A model generated the notes under the pieces. The model was not told the DNA's origin, made no database searches, and saw only the letters and a program-made list of their open reading frames with translations. Position numbers and translations under genes: made by a program. From Ohessyouella blattaphilus (lineage in GTDB: Bacteria > Bacillota > Clostridia > Lachnospirales > Lachnospiraceae): 64,000 nt of DNA. Location of the stretch: NCBI RefSeq assembly GCF_024721265.1, contig NZ_JAMXOC010000005.1, positions 62,001 to 126,000 of the forward strand, in the 5' to 3' direction. Below are positions 50,673-58,854 of the stretch, in pieces; within the stretch, counting starts at the first letter, position 1, and each line of letters starts with the position of its first letter.

Positions 50673-52376
50673 ATGCGTAACAATTTAACAGCAGCGCGGC
50701 CGCCCATTCATGCTAATTTCAGCAGGGCCGGTCTGCTCAGCGACGGCCAGCTTTGGCAGGCCGCCGATTATGTTCGCTTGTCCAAAGACGACGGCGACAA
50801 GGAAGAATCGGACAGTGTGGTAAATCAGAAGGAGCTTATCGCGTCCTTCGTAAGCAGGCAAAAGGATATAGAGCTCGCCGGACCGTCCTATGTGGACGAC
50901 GGCTTTTCCGGCGTGAATTTTGACCGTCCCGGTTTTCAGCGTTTGCTGGAAGACATCAAGTCGGGGCGGATTAACTGCGTCATTGTGAAGGACCTCTCGC
51001 GCCTGGGCAGGAACTATATCGAAACCGGCAAGCTGATTGAGCACTTCTTCCCTTACATGGGCGTGCGCTTCATCGCCATCAATGACAACTACGACAGCCA
51101 GCGGCATAACAGCCAGACCGACGACCTGATTGTACCCTTTAAGAACCTCATAAATGACGCTACAAGCGCCGATACCTCCCGGAAGATTCGCAGCCAATTC
51201 GAGGTCAAGCGCCAAAAGGGAGAGTGCATCGCCCCCTTCGCCGCCTTTGGCTACCGGAAGGACCCGGAGGATCACAACCGTCTGCTGGTGGACGAAACTG
51301 CCGCCGAGGTAGTGCGGGACATCTTCAAGTGGAAGATTGAAGGCATGAGCCAGCAGGGTATCGCCGACCGGCTCAATGGTATGGGGGTTCCCTCGCCGCT
51401 GGAATACAAGAAAAACAGCGGCTCCAACTTCCGCACCACCTTCCAGAAGAACCATAAAACCAAGTGGACGCCGGTATCCGTGGGGCGTATCCTCAAAAAC
51501 GACCTCTACATTGGTGTTCTGACGCAGGGCAAATCCACCAGCCCCAATTATAAGGTGCGGGAGCGTTCTTTCAAGCCGGCCGAGGAATGGGTGCGGGTGG
51601 AACAAAACCATGAGGCCATTATCAAGGAAGCGGATTTCCGCCTGGTGGCCTCTCTGCTGAAAAAGGACACCCGCATCGGCAGCGGCGAGGATGCCGTGTA
51701 TCTCTTTTCCGGGATGCTGGTCTGCGGCGATTGCGGCGAAACCCTTATCCGCAAATATGTTCCGGGCAAGGACGGCGTGAAATACGTCTATCATGTCTGC
51801 AATACCCATAAGAAGGGCGCGGGCTGCACCAGCCACTCCATCAGCGACAAGGCGCTGCACGAGGCGGTGTTCCACACCATCGCGGCGCATATCGAGGCGT
51901 GCGAGAAAATCGGCAAGGTGCTCGCCGCCATCGAGGACATGCCCTTCCAGCAGATGGACGCCCTCAAAATCCAGAAGCAGATTGCCGAGCGGGAGGCCGA
52001 GCTGGAAAAGCTGGCCGGGCGCAAGCTCCGGCTCCATGAGAATTTCGACGACGGCCTCATATCCAAGGATGATTACATCAGTTTCCGCGCCGCCTTCAAC
52101 CAGCAGGTGGAGGATGCGGAGCAGGCTCTTGTCAACTTGAATCAGGAGCTTTCCGACATCGTGAACAACCGGGAGGCAGGCACCCTTTGGATAGAGCACT
52201 TCAAGAAGTACCACAACATCCAAAGCCTGACCCGCGCCGCCGTGGTGGAGCTCATCGAGCGAATTGTTGTTTTCGAGAAGGGCCGCATCGAGGTTATCCC
52301 CCGGTACAAAAACAATTACGAGAACGCCCTGCGGTACATTTCCGCCCTGCCCGCGGATGAAAGGCAGGTGGGATAG
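50673..52376 (+). CDS. Large serine recombinase 1
   Basis: The protein has 567 aa. The catalytic domain has ADYVRLSKDDGD (nucleophile Ser) and VIVKDLSRLGRNYIETGKLIE. The recombinase domain (~170-280) and zinc ribbon (CGDCGETLIRKYVPGKDG) are followed by a coiled coil (~425-490). It is complete and is probably an integrase/excisionase. GGGAG lies upstream of the ATG; one stop separates it from recombinase 2. Confidence 0.93.
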   Translation: MRNNLTAARPPIHANFSRAGLLSDGQLWQAADYVRLSKDDGDKEESDSVVNQKELIASFVSRQKDIELAGPSYVDDGFSGVNFDRPGFQRLLEDIKSGRINCVIVKDLSRLGRNYIETGKLIEHFFPYMGVRFIAINDNYDSQRHNSQTDDLIVPFKNLINDATSADTSRKIRSQFEVKRQKGECIAPFAAFGYRKDPEDHNRLLVDETAAEVVRDIFKWKIEGMSQQGIADRLNGMGVPSPLEYKKNSGSNFRTTFQKNHKTKWTPVSVGRILKNDLYIGVLTQGKSTSPNYKVRERSFKPAEEWVRVEQNHEAIIKEADFRLVASLLKKDTRIGSGEDAVYLFSGMLVCGDCGETLIRKYVPGKDGVKYVYHVCNTHKKGAGCTSHSISDKALHEAVFHTIAAHIEACEKIGKVLAAIEDMPFQQMDALKIQKQIAEREAELEKLAGRKLRLHENFDDGLISKDDYISFRAAFNQQVEDAEQALVNLNQELSDIVNNREAGTLWIEHFKKYHNIQSLTRAAVVELIERIVVFEKGRIEVIPRYKNNYENALRYISALPADERQVG

Positions 52377-54062
52377 ATGGCGCGCAAGAGCAGAAAGGCG
52401 TCGGCTGCGGCTCCCGTGGCGGCTTCCCCGGCGCAGAATCCCATCTTCCGGGCGGCAGTGTATGCCCGGCTGTCCTCCGAGGACCGGGAGGCGCTTTCAC
52501 TGGATAATCAGATTTTGATGGTGCGCAACTATATCGAGGCAGCCCCAGACCTTGCCCTGTGCGGCGAGTTCTCCGACAACGGGCTCACCGGCACCAATTT
52601 CCAGCGCCCCGGCTTTGAAAGCCTGATGGACGAGGTGCGGCGCGGGAAGATAAACTGCATTGTGGTAAAGGATTTATCCCGCTTCGGCCGGGATTATGTG
52701 GAGGCGGGCAACTTCCTCGAAATCATCTTTCCCCAGCTTGGCGTCCGCTTCATTTCCATCGGCGACAATTACGACAGCTTCGACCCCCGCTGCAAGGGCG
52801 AGGGCATGAGCGTGGCGCTGAAAAACATGATAAACAGCTTCTACGCCAAGGACATCTCGCAGAAGATTCGCTCGGCCTTCGCCGTCAAAAGCGCCAACGG
52901 CGAGTTCGTGGGCAAGGTTGCGCCTTTCGGTTACGCCAAAGCAGCCGGCAACAAAAACAAGCTGGTGGTGGACGAGGAAGCCGCCGAAACCGTGCGGATG
53001 ATTTTCCGCTGGAAGCTGGACGGCATGAGCGTGCACCAGATTACCCGGCGGCTCACCCGGGAGGGCGTCCCCAATCCCGGCCACTACCGCTATATCAAGG
53101 GGATTCATCGGGAAAAGCGGTACGAGCAGCCGCAGGCATGGGATGTCACCGTTGTAAAGGATATTTTGGAGAACATCGTCTACCTGGGCCATTTGGCGAT
53201 GGGCAAGACCCGGACGGTGGGCGGCAAACAGAGGGCCGTTCCGAAAGAGGAATGGAAAATCACCGAGAATACCCATCCGGCCATCATTTCCCAAGCCGAT
53301 TTCGATGTGGTGGCGGAGCAGCTTCGGCAGGCGCGGGACAAACACGATGCCTGCAACCGCCACCAGCGGGAGCCGCTGCCGGAGTACATCCTCGAAGGGC
53401 TGGCCTTCTGCGCGGATTGTGGGCGGGCCTACCGGCGCATCCCCAACACCCACCGGGACAAAGTGACCTACCGCCTCACCTATATCTGCTCCCATTGCAA
53501 CGCAAACAGCCCTAAATACACCTACCAGCATTTCCGGCAGGACGAGCTTTACAGTAAATTGTATGCCATTCTCCGCAAAGAGATAGAGCTTTGCTCCGAG
53601 GCCCGCAAGCGGATGGCGGAGATTAAGGCGTCGCCCATCACGAAACGGCGGGAGAACGAGCAGGCGGCGGAGATTAGACGGATACAGGAGCAGTTGGACC
53701 GTATCCCGGTGCGGAAGCGGAAGCTCTATGATAATTTCTGCTCCGGTATTCTGGACGAAAGCGACTACCGGCTGTTTAACCAGCGGTATGACCGTGAGAA
53801 GGAGGCGCTGGCCGCCGAGCTGGCCGCTGTTACCTCAGAGGCGGAAAAGCTGGAACCGGCCTACATCGACAACAACCCCTGGGTGGCCGCGATGGAACGG
53901 TTCATGGACGAAAAGGAGCTCACGCGGGAAATGCTGGTTGCAATGGTGGAGCGGATTGAGGTTGAGGCCAACCGCAATATCCATATCAAGTTTCGGTTCT
54001 CAGACGAATACAAAAAGCCGTTGTTGGCATTTTTAGAGGAAAGCGAGGCGGTATCCGCATGA
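52377..54062 (+). CDS. Large serine recombinase 2
   Basis: The protein has 561 aa. The catalytic core is AVYARLSSEDREALSLDNQ and CIVVKDLSRFGRDYVEAGNFLE. The zinc ribbon is CADCGRAYRRIPNTHRDK, and a coiled coil follows. It starts one base after the stop of recombinase 1. Sequence is clearly different from recombinases 1 and 3, so this is not a simple recent duplication. Confidence 0.93.
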   Translation: MARKSRKASAAAPVAASPAQNPIFRAAVYARLSSEDREALSLDNQILMVRNYIEAAPDLALCGEFSDNGLTGTNFQRPGFESLMDEVRRGKINCIVVKDLSRFGRDYVEAGNFLEIIFPQLGVRFISIGDNYDSFDPRCKGEGMSVALKNMINSFYAKDISQKIRSAFAVKSANGEFVGKVAPFGYAKAAGNKNKLVVDEEAAETVRMIFRWKLDGMSVHQITRRLTREGVPNPGHYRYIKGIHREKRYEQPQAWDVTVVKDILENIVYLGHLAMGKTRTVGGKQRAVPKEEWKITENTHPAIISQADFDVVAEQLRQARDKHDACNRHQREPLPEYILEGLAFCADCGRAYRRIPNTHRDKVTYRLTYICSHCNANSPKYTYQHFRQDELYSKLYAILRKEIELCSEARKRMAEIKASPITKRRENEQAAEIRRIQEQLDRIPVRKRKLYDNFCSGILDESDYRLFNQRYDREKEALAAELAAVTSEAEKLEPAYIDNNPWVAAMERFMDEKELTREMLVAMVERIEVEANRNIHIKFRFSDEYKKPLLAFLEESEAVSA

Positions 54063-55669
54063 ACAAATCTTATGTATTGGCCGCCTATCTGCGCATATCC
54101 TCGGACGATGGGCTCCACGGCGACAGCCAGAGCATTTCCGGCCAGCGGAAGCTTATCCGGGGATTTGTCCGTTCCCACCCGGAGTTCAAAGGCGCCGACT
54201 TTATCGAGTTTTCAGACGATGGATATTCCGGCACCAACTTCAACCGCCCCGGCGTGGCGGAGCTTTTGAACCGGGCGCGGAGCGGTGAGGTGCAATGTAT
54301 CATCGTCAAGGATTTTTCCCGGTTCGGGCGCAACTACATCGAGGTTGGCGATTACATCGAGCAGATTTTCCCCTTCCTGCGCGTCCGTTTTATCTCCATC
54401 AATGATGCCTACGACAGCGAGACACAGGGAGGCGGCGCCGGGGACGTGAGCATCGCGTTTCGCCATTTATGCAACGATTACTATTGCAAGGACCTCTCCC
54501 GCAAGGTGAAAAGCGGCTACCGGACGAAATGGGAATCAGGCAAGTATCTCGCCTCCTACGATGTCTACGGCTACCGCAAAAGCGACGAGGACCGCTACAA
54601 ACTGGTGGTGGACGAAACGACTGCCCCAGTGGTGCGCCGGATTTTCGATATGGCGCTGTCCGGCAGCAAGCCCAGCCAGATTGCGGCGGCGCTCAACGCG
54701 GATGACGTGCCGACACCGCTTGTAACCCTGACGAAAAAGAAGAATGTCCGCTCATGGAGCCAGCTTCGGCCCATGTGGACCGGCACCGAGATTGGTCGCA
54801 TCCTCCGGGACCTGCGGTACACCGGCGCCATGACAAACGGCATGTATGCCGTGGAGAAGATGGGCAGCCGGCAGGCGCGGCGCAAGCCGGAATCCGAGTG
54901 GTATATCACCCCGGATACCCACGAGGCGATTGTCACAAAGGACGAGTTCGAGCGGGCGCAGCTTTGTGTGCGCAGTACAACATTAAAAGGAATGAAGTTT
55001 GGACCCCGTGTTCCATCTCCTCACTCCCTGCCTGTGCCGGTTCGCTGCGGCGGCTGCGGGCACGCGATGGTGAAGAACGGCGCAAAGGTCATGGCCTACT
55101 ACTGCAAGTTCAAAAAGCTGGTTGCTGACGGTGATTGCTTTGATGGCAAGATGGAAGTCGAGGCGCTGAAAGATGTTCTCCTTGTCTCCATCCGGCAGCT
55201 ACAGGCAGTGCTTGCGGAACAAAAAAAGGCCGCTTCCGAGAAAGCCGCCGTGCCGTCTGTGGATTATGTGCGGGAAATCGCCTCGCTCCAAAGGGAGATA
55301 GAGGGGCTGAACCGTGAAAAGCTCTCCCTGTACAACGCTTACAGTGATGGCGACATTAACCGGGAGGAATATTCCTCCCGCCGCCAATCCGTTGACGACA
55401 GGACTCACGCGCTTGGCCTACAGGTGGATGAACAGGAGAAGCGGAGCCGGCAGCATCTGCAAAATGTGGCGGTGTTGCCTCCGGCGATGGAATACCTGCA
55501 GGACATGGTGGGGCTTCCGCAATATGATAATGAGCTCATTTCCGCGCTGGTGAAGCATGTGGTCGTCCACAATGAGCAGCAGGTAGAAATCGTTTGGAAG
55601 TACGCGGATGAAGTCGGCGCTATTATGACCGGCGAGAATGGAGGGCGGATATGGAACAGCAGAAGTTGA
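54059..55669 (+). CDS. Large serine recombinase 3
   Basis: The protein has 536 aa. The catalytic core is LAAYLRISSDDGLHGDSQSISGQ and IIVKDFSRFGRNYIEVGDYIE. The zinc ribbon is CGGCGHAMVKNGAKVMAYYC, and a coiled coil follows. It overlaps the ends of recombinases 2 (ATGA) and 4. Confidence 0.93.
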   Translation: MNKSYVLAAYLRISSDDGLHGDSQSISGQRKLIRGFVRSHPEFKGADFIEFSDDGYSGTNFNRPGVAELLNRARSGEVQCIIVKDFSRFGRNYIEVGDYIEQIFPFLRVRFISINDAYDSETQGGGAGDVSIAFRHLCNDYYCKDLSRKVKSGYRTKWESGKYLASYDVYGYRKSDEDRYKLVVDETTAPVVRRIFDMALSGSKPSQIAAALNADDVPTPLVTLTKKKNVRSWSQLRPMWTGTEIGRILRDLRYTGAMTNGMYAVEKMGSRQARRKPESEWYITPDTHEAIVTKDEFERAQLCVRSTTLKGMKFGPRVPSPHSLPVPVRCGGCGHAMVKNGAKVMAYYCKFKKLVADGDCFDGKMEVEALKDVLLVSIRQLQAVLAEQKKAASEKAAVPSVDYVREIASLQREIEGLNREKLSLYNAYSDGDINREEYSSRRQSVDDRTHALGLQVDEQEKRSRQHLQNVAVLPPAMEYLQDMVGLPQYDNELISALVKHVVVHNEQQVEIVWKYADEVGAIMTGENGGRIWNSRS

Positions 55670-56058
55670 GGGTAGCGGTGTATTGCCGGGTGGCTTCTTA
55701 CGACCAGACGGTGATGTGGAATCAGGAAGAAAAACTGCGCCAGTTTGCGCAGGAGCAGGGCATTGATGGAATCGTCATCTATTCGGATAACGGATACAGC
55801 GGCCTCAATCTGGACCGCCCCGGCTTCAAGCAGTTGGAAGCCGACATCCGGGCCGGCAAGGTTCGGACGGTGATTGCCGCTGATATCTCCCGGATTGCCC
55901 GTAATCTTTTCCTCGCCTCCGACTGGATGGACGAGATGAAAAAGGCGGGCGTGAAGGTGATTTTCGTCAATCAGCCCGATAATGATGTGCAATCAAAAAT
56001 ACGCCAGTGGCTTGCTGACGAATGGCGGAAGGACAAAAAAGTTTCTCAAAAAAATTAG
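55651..56058 (+). CDS. Catalytic-domain-only serine recombinase 4
   Basis: The protein has 135 aa: VAVYCRVASYDQTVMWNQEEKL (nucleophile Ser in RVAS) and VIAADISRIARNLFLASDWMDEM, then a short basic tail (KDKKVSQKN). It lacks any DNA-binding domain, so it may be a truncated gene or an accessory subunit. The start overlaps recombinase 3, and the stop is the first base of the dispersed repeat. Confidence 0.85.
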   Translation: MEQQKLRVAVYCRVASYDQTVMWNQEEKLRQFAQEQGIDGIVIYSDNGYSGLNLDRPGFKQLEADIRAGKVRTVIAADISRIARNLFLASDWMDEMKKAGVKVIFVNQPDNDVQSKIRQWLADEWRKDKKVSQKN

Positions 56059-56241
56059 TTCTATCTTGACACCATCTCGGCAATAGAACTGGCAGGAACA
56101 ATCTGCGTTAGCAACCAAAAAACAATCGAAATATGAAAGATATTTGCGATATTCTTCATATATGTAGCAAAAGACAACGAGCGGCACGATTAGTTCAATG
56201 CACCGCTCGTTGTCGAGATTATTTGGGCTCGTGCCTGCTAC
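56056..56241 (+). repeat. Dispersed repeat, copy A; candidate right end of element
   Basis: It begins TTAGTTCTATCTTGAC, carries the pair GTTCTAT..ATAGAAC and ends with the CAACGAGCGG..CCGCTCGTTG hairpin and GAGATTATTTGGGCTCGTGCCTGCT. Copies B-D are at 60921, 62276 and 63561. Because B-D are in chromosomal DNA, the ICE probably ends at or just before 56056. Confidence 0.75.
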
Positions 56242-56262
56242 ACATATGACGATTGCCAGCAG

Positions 56263-56291
56263 TTCAAAATGCGGCGCAGATATGTTATAAT
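56263..56291 (+). promoter_or_regulatory. Possible promoter of the response-regulator gene
   Basis: TATAAT (56286-56291), with a weak TTCAAA -35 17 bp upstream. Confidence 0.4.
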
Positions 56292-56345
56292 AGTATTTAA
56301 AAAGCCTTTTAAAACATCATAGTAAGCACGGTAGGTGGATTGAAA

Positions 56346-57011
56346 ATGCCCAAAATAATGATTGTCGAAGATGAGCCCAGCATCCGGGACGAGCTTACTC
56401 TGCTGCTGGAAAATGAAAGCTATACCGCCCTTGCAATAGAAGATTTTGACCGGGTTGCCGAACAGGTTGATGCGGCAAAGCCCGACCTGATTCTGCTTGA
56501 CCTCGGCCTGCCCGGACGGGACGGCTTTGCCCTATGCGCCGATATCCGCAAGACGTCGAGCATCCCCATTATCTTTGTGACAAGCCGGGACACCGCAATG
56601 GATGAATTGCGGGCGCTTAGCATGGGTGGCGATGACTATATCACAAAACCCTATAACATTCCGCTGCTCCTGGCGCGTATCAAAACCGTCCTGCGGCGCA
56701 GCGGTGTTCCTGCAGAAAGTGAAGTTTCTGTGGTAGGCGGATTGACCTTGGATTTGGCGAAGGGCACTGTATCCGTAAACGGAAAAAGCGCCGAGCTCAC
56801 CCGCAATGAAATCCGGATTTTGGCGCATCTGATGGGCAGGCCGGGCCAGATTATCTCCCGCGCTGACTTGATAGAGGCACTGTGGGACAATCAAATCTAT
56901 ATTGACGACAACACCCTAAGTGTGAACATGACCCGGCTTCGAGCCAAGCTAGACAGCTTGGGGTTGCCGGATTATATCAAAACCCGCCGGGGAATGGGGT
57001 ATCAAATATGA
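56346..57011 (+). CDS. OmpR-family response regulator (BceR-like)
   Basis: The protein has 221 aa. The receiver domain has KIMIVEDEPSIRDEL, the phospho-acceptor Asp in LILLDLGLPG and TSRDTAMDELRALSMGGDDYITKPY. The winged-helix domain (~130-221) is LTRNEIRILAHLMGRPGQIISRADLIEALWDNQIYIDDNTLSVNM. It belongs to the four-gene module that responds to cell-wall-active peptides. Overlaps the kinase start. Confidence 0.93.
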   Translation: MPKIMIVEDEPSIRDELTLLLENESYTALAIEDFDRVAEQVDAAKPDLILLDLGLPGRDGFALCADIRKTSSIPIIFVTSRDTAMDELRALSMGGDDYITKPYNIPLLLARIKTVLRRSGVPAESEVSVVGGLTLDLAKGTVSVNGKSAELTRNEIRILAHLMGRPGQIISRADLIEALWDNQIYIDDNTLSVNMTRLRAKLDSLGLPDYIKTRRGMGYQI

Positions 57012-58018
57012 CAATAAAGGAATATTTCAGCGATAAGTCAGGCAGCTTGCTTTTACAACTGGTTTCTATGGCGGCATTGGCCGCCTTTTTAATTATGAGC
57101 GGAACATCGGCTGGAGTGGTTGCTATCATTGCAATCGTTTGGGCGCTGGGTTTTGTGATTTTTCAAACCGTAGCCTATCAGAAACTAAAAGTTCACTTGA
57201 CCGAGCTTGAGATCATTATGACCGGTCTTGACCAGAAATATCTCTTTGTCGAATGTATCGGCAAGCCAAATAGTCATTATGAGCGTAGGCTGTATGAACT
57301 CATGCGTAGATCGGGAAAATCCATGATTGAAACAGTATCCGATGCGCAGGCTGCCGGACAGGAGTATCGGGAATACATTGAGAGCTGGGTTCATGAAATT
57401 AAAGCGCCCCTTACGGCAGCTGAATTGATTGCCCAAGGGCTGGATGCCGAAGCTCGCAGAAAGCTCATGCGTGAGTTGGAGGCCGTGGAGAGCCATGTAG
57501 AGCGAGCGCTCTTCTATGCCCGTGCTGAGAGTGCCGAAAAAGACTTCCTCATTCGGCAGGCAGAGTTATCGGAGATTGTTGCCGAAGCGGTGGAAAAGCA
57601 TCGCTCGCTGCTCATTGGCAGCGGTGTGCAGCTTCGGATCGATGAGCTTGACCAGATGGTTTACACAGACAGCAAATGGGCAGTATTTCTGTTGGGGCAG
57701 CTTCTGCAAAATGCGGTTCGGTATCGCAGTGAAAGCCCTGTCATCACAATATCAGCGAAATCGTTGGGGCAGCAAACGCAGCTTGTGATTGTCGACAATG
57801 GCATCGGCATTCCCACCCACGAGCTTCCCCGCATATTTGACAGAGGCTTCACCGGCAGCAACGGGCGCGTCCGGGGCGGCTCCACTGGGATGGGGCTGTA
57901 TATATGCCGCAGACTGGCAGCGCTTTTGTCTCTTGATTTGCAAGTAGGCTCTACGGAAAGAGAAGGAACAACCATTACAATGACCTTCCCCTCCAAAGTG
58001 AATCTTTCAAAAGTGTAA
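57008..58018 (+). CDS. Sensor histidine kinase (BceS-like, intramembrane type)
   Basis: The protein has 336 aa. Two membrane helices (~14-33 and ~38-57) have almost no extracytoplasmic loop, so the signal probably comes from the ABC transporter, as in Bce systems. H-box SWVHEIKAPL (~126-135), and N, G1 (DNGIGIP) and G2 (GSTGMGLYI) boxes are present. Confidence 0.93.
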   Translation: MTIKEYFSDKSGSLLLQLVSMAALAAFLIMSGTSAGVVAIIAIVWALGFVIFQTVAYQKLKVHLTELEIIMTGLDQKYLFVECIGKPNSHYERRLYELMRRSGKSMIETVSDAQAAGQEYREYIESWVHEIKAPLTAAELIAQGLDAEARRKLMRELEAVESHVERALFYARAESAEKDFLIRQAELSEIVAEAVEKHRSLLIGSGVQLRIDELDQMVYTDSKWAVFLLGQLLQNAVRYRSESPVITISAKSLGQQTQLVIVDNGIGIPTHELPRIFDRGFTGSNGRVRGGSTGMGLYICRRLAALLSLDLQVGSTEREGTTITMTFPSKVNLSKV

Positions 58019-58043
58019 GATAAATCAATATGACTTCGATACA

Positions 58044-58063
58044 ACATGACTCCCCCCTCATGT
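58044..58063. promoter_or_regulatory. Inverted repeat upstream of the ABC genes, possible response-regulator site
   Basis: ACATGA-ctcccccc-TCATGT lies about 30 bp before the ATPase gene, where BceR-type boxes usually are. Confidence 0.5.
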
Positions 58064-58095
58064 ATGATTGGCTCACAGGCAAAGGAGGGCTAACT

Positions 58096-58854
58096 ATGCT
58101 ACAGGTTCAAAACGTAGAGAAATATTACGGCAGCAAAAACAACGTGACAAAGGCGCTTGACCGCATCAGCTTCGAGGTGCGTCGCGGCGAATTCATCGCC
58201 ATTATGGGCGCATCCGGCAGCGGCAAGACCACGCTGCTAAATTGCATCTCCACAATCGATACCGTCAGCGCGGGAAATATTCTGCTCGATGGCGAGAACG
58301 TCACTGAAATTTCGGGCAGCGAGCTTGCAAAATTCCGCAGGGAGCGGCTGGGCTTTATCTTTCAGGATTTCAATCTGCTGGACACCCTGACGCTGGAGGA
58401 AAACATCGGTATCGCGCTGACCATCAACCATGCTGACCCGAAATCCGTCCAGGGGAATGTGCGCGAGGTGGCACATCAGCTGGGCATCGTGGATGCTCTT
58501 GAAAAATTTCCCTATCAGGTGTCCGGTGGGCAAAAACAGCGGGCGGCCTGCGCCCGGGCTATGGTGGCGGGGCAGTCGCTCATTTTGGCAGATGAACCCA
58601 CCGGCGCCCTCGATTCCAAATCCTCCAAAAGCCTGCTGGAAATCATGACAGGCATGAATCAAAACAGCGGTGCCACCATTTTGATGGTGACACATGACGC
58701 CTACAGCGCCAGCTACGCCTCACGCATTCTGTTTCTCAAGGACGGACGGCTGTTCAACGAGCTGATCCGAGGCGAACGCTCGCGGCAGGTGTTTTACCAC
58801 GAAACGCTGGATGTCCTTGCGCTGCTCGGAGGTGACGTCAGTGACCTTCTCTAA
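58096..58854 (+). CDS. ABC transporter ATPase (BceA-like)
   Basis: The protein has 252 aa from ATG 58096 after AAAGGAGGG. Walker A is GASGSGKTT, the signature VSGGQKQRAACARAM and Walker B LILADEPTGALD. LolD/MacB type. It pairs with the next gene, overlapping it, and with the kinase. Confidence 0.95.
   Translation: MLQVQNVEKYYGSKNNVTKALDRISFEVRRGEFIAIMGASGSGKTTLLNCISTIDTVSAGNILLDGENVTEISGSELAKFRRERLGFIFQDFNLLDTLTLEENIGIALTINHADPKSVQGNVREVAHQLGIVDALEKFPYQVSGGQKQRAACARAMVAGQSLILADEPTGALDSKSSKSLLEIMTGMNQNSGATILMVTHDAYSASYASRILFLKDGRLFNELIRGERSRQVFYHETLDVLALLGGDVSDLL

Noticed and set aside
50685-52223. Long open frame (512 codons) on the minus strand
   Set aside because: Exactly antisense to recombinase 1, in GC-rich sequence where stops are rare; no motif.
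56056-56241. Minus-strand frame in the dispersed repeat (LVVFCYIYEEY...)
   Set aside because: Conserved among copies but interrupted and hairpin-bearing; more likely a nucleic-acid element than a protein.
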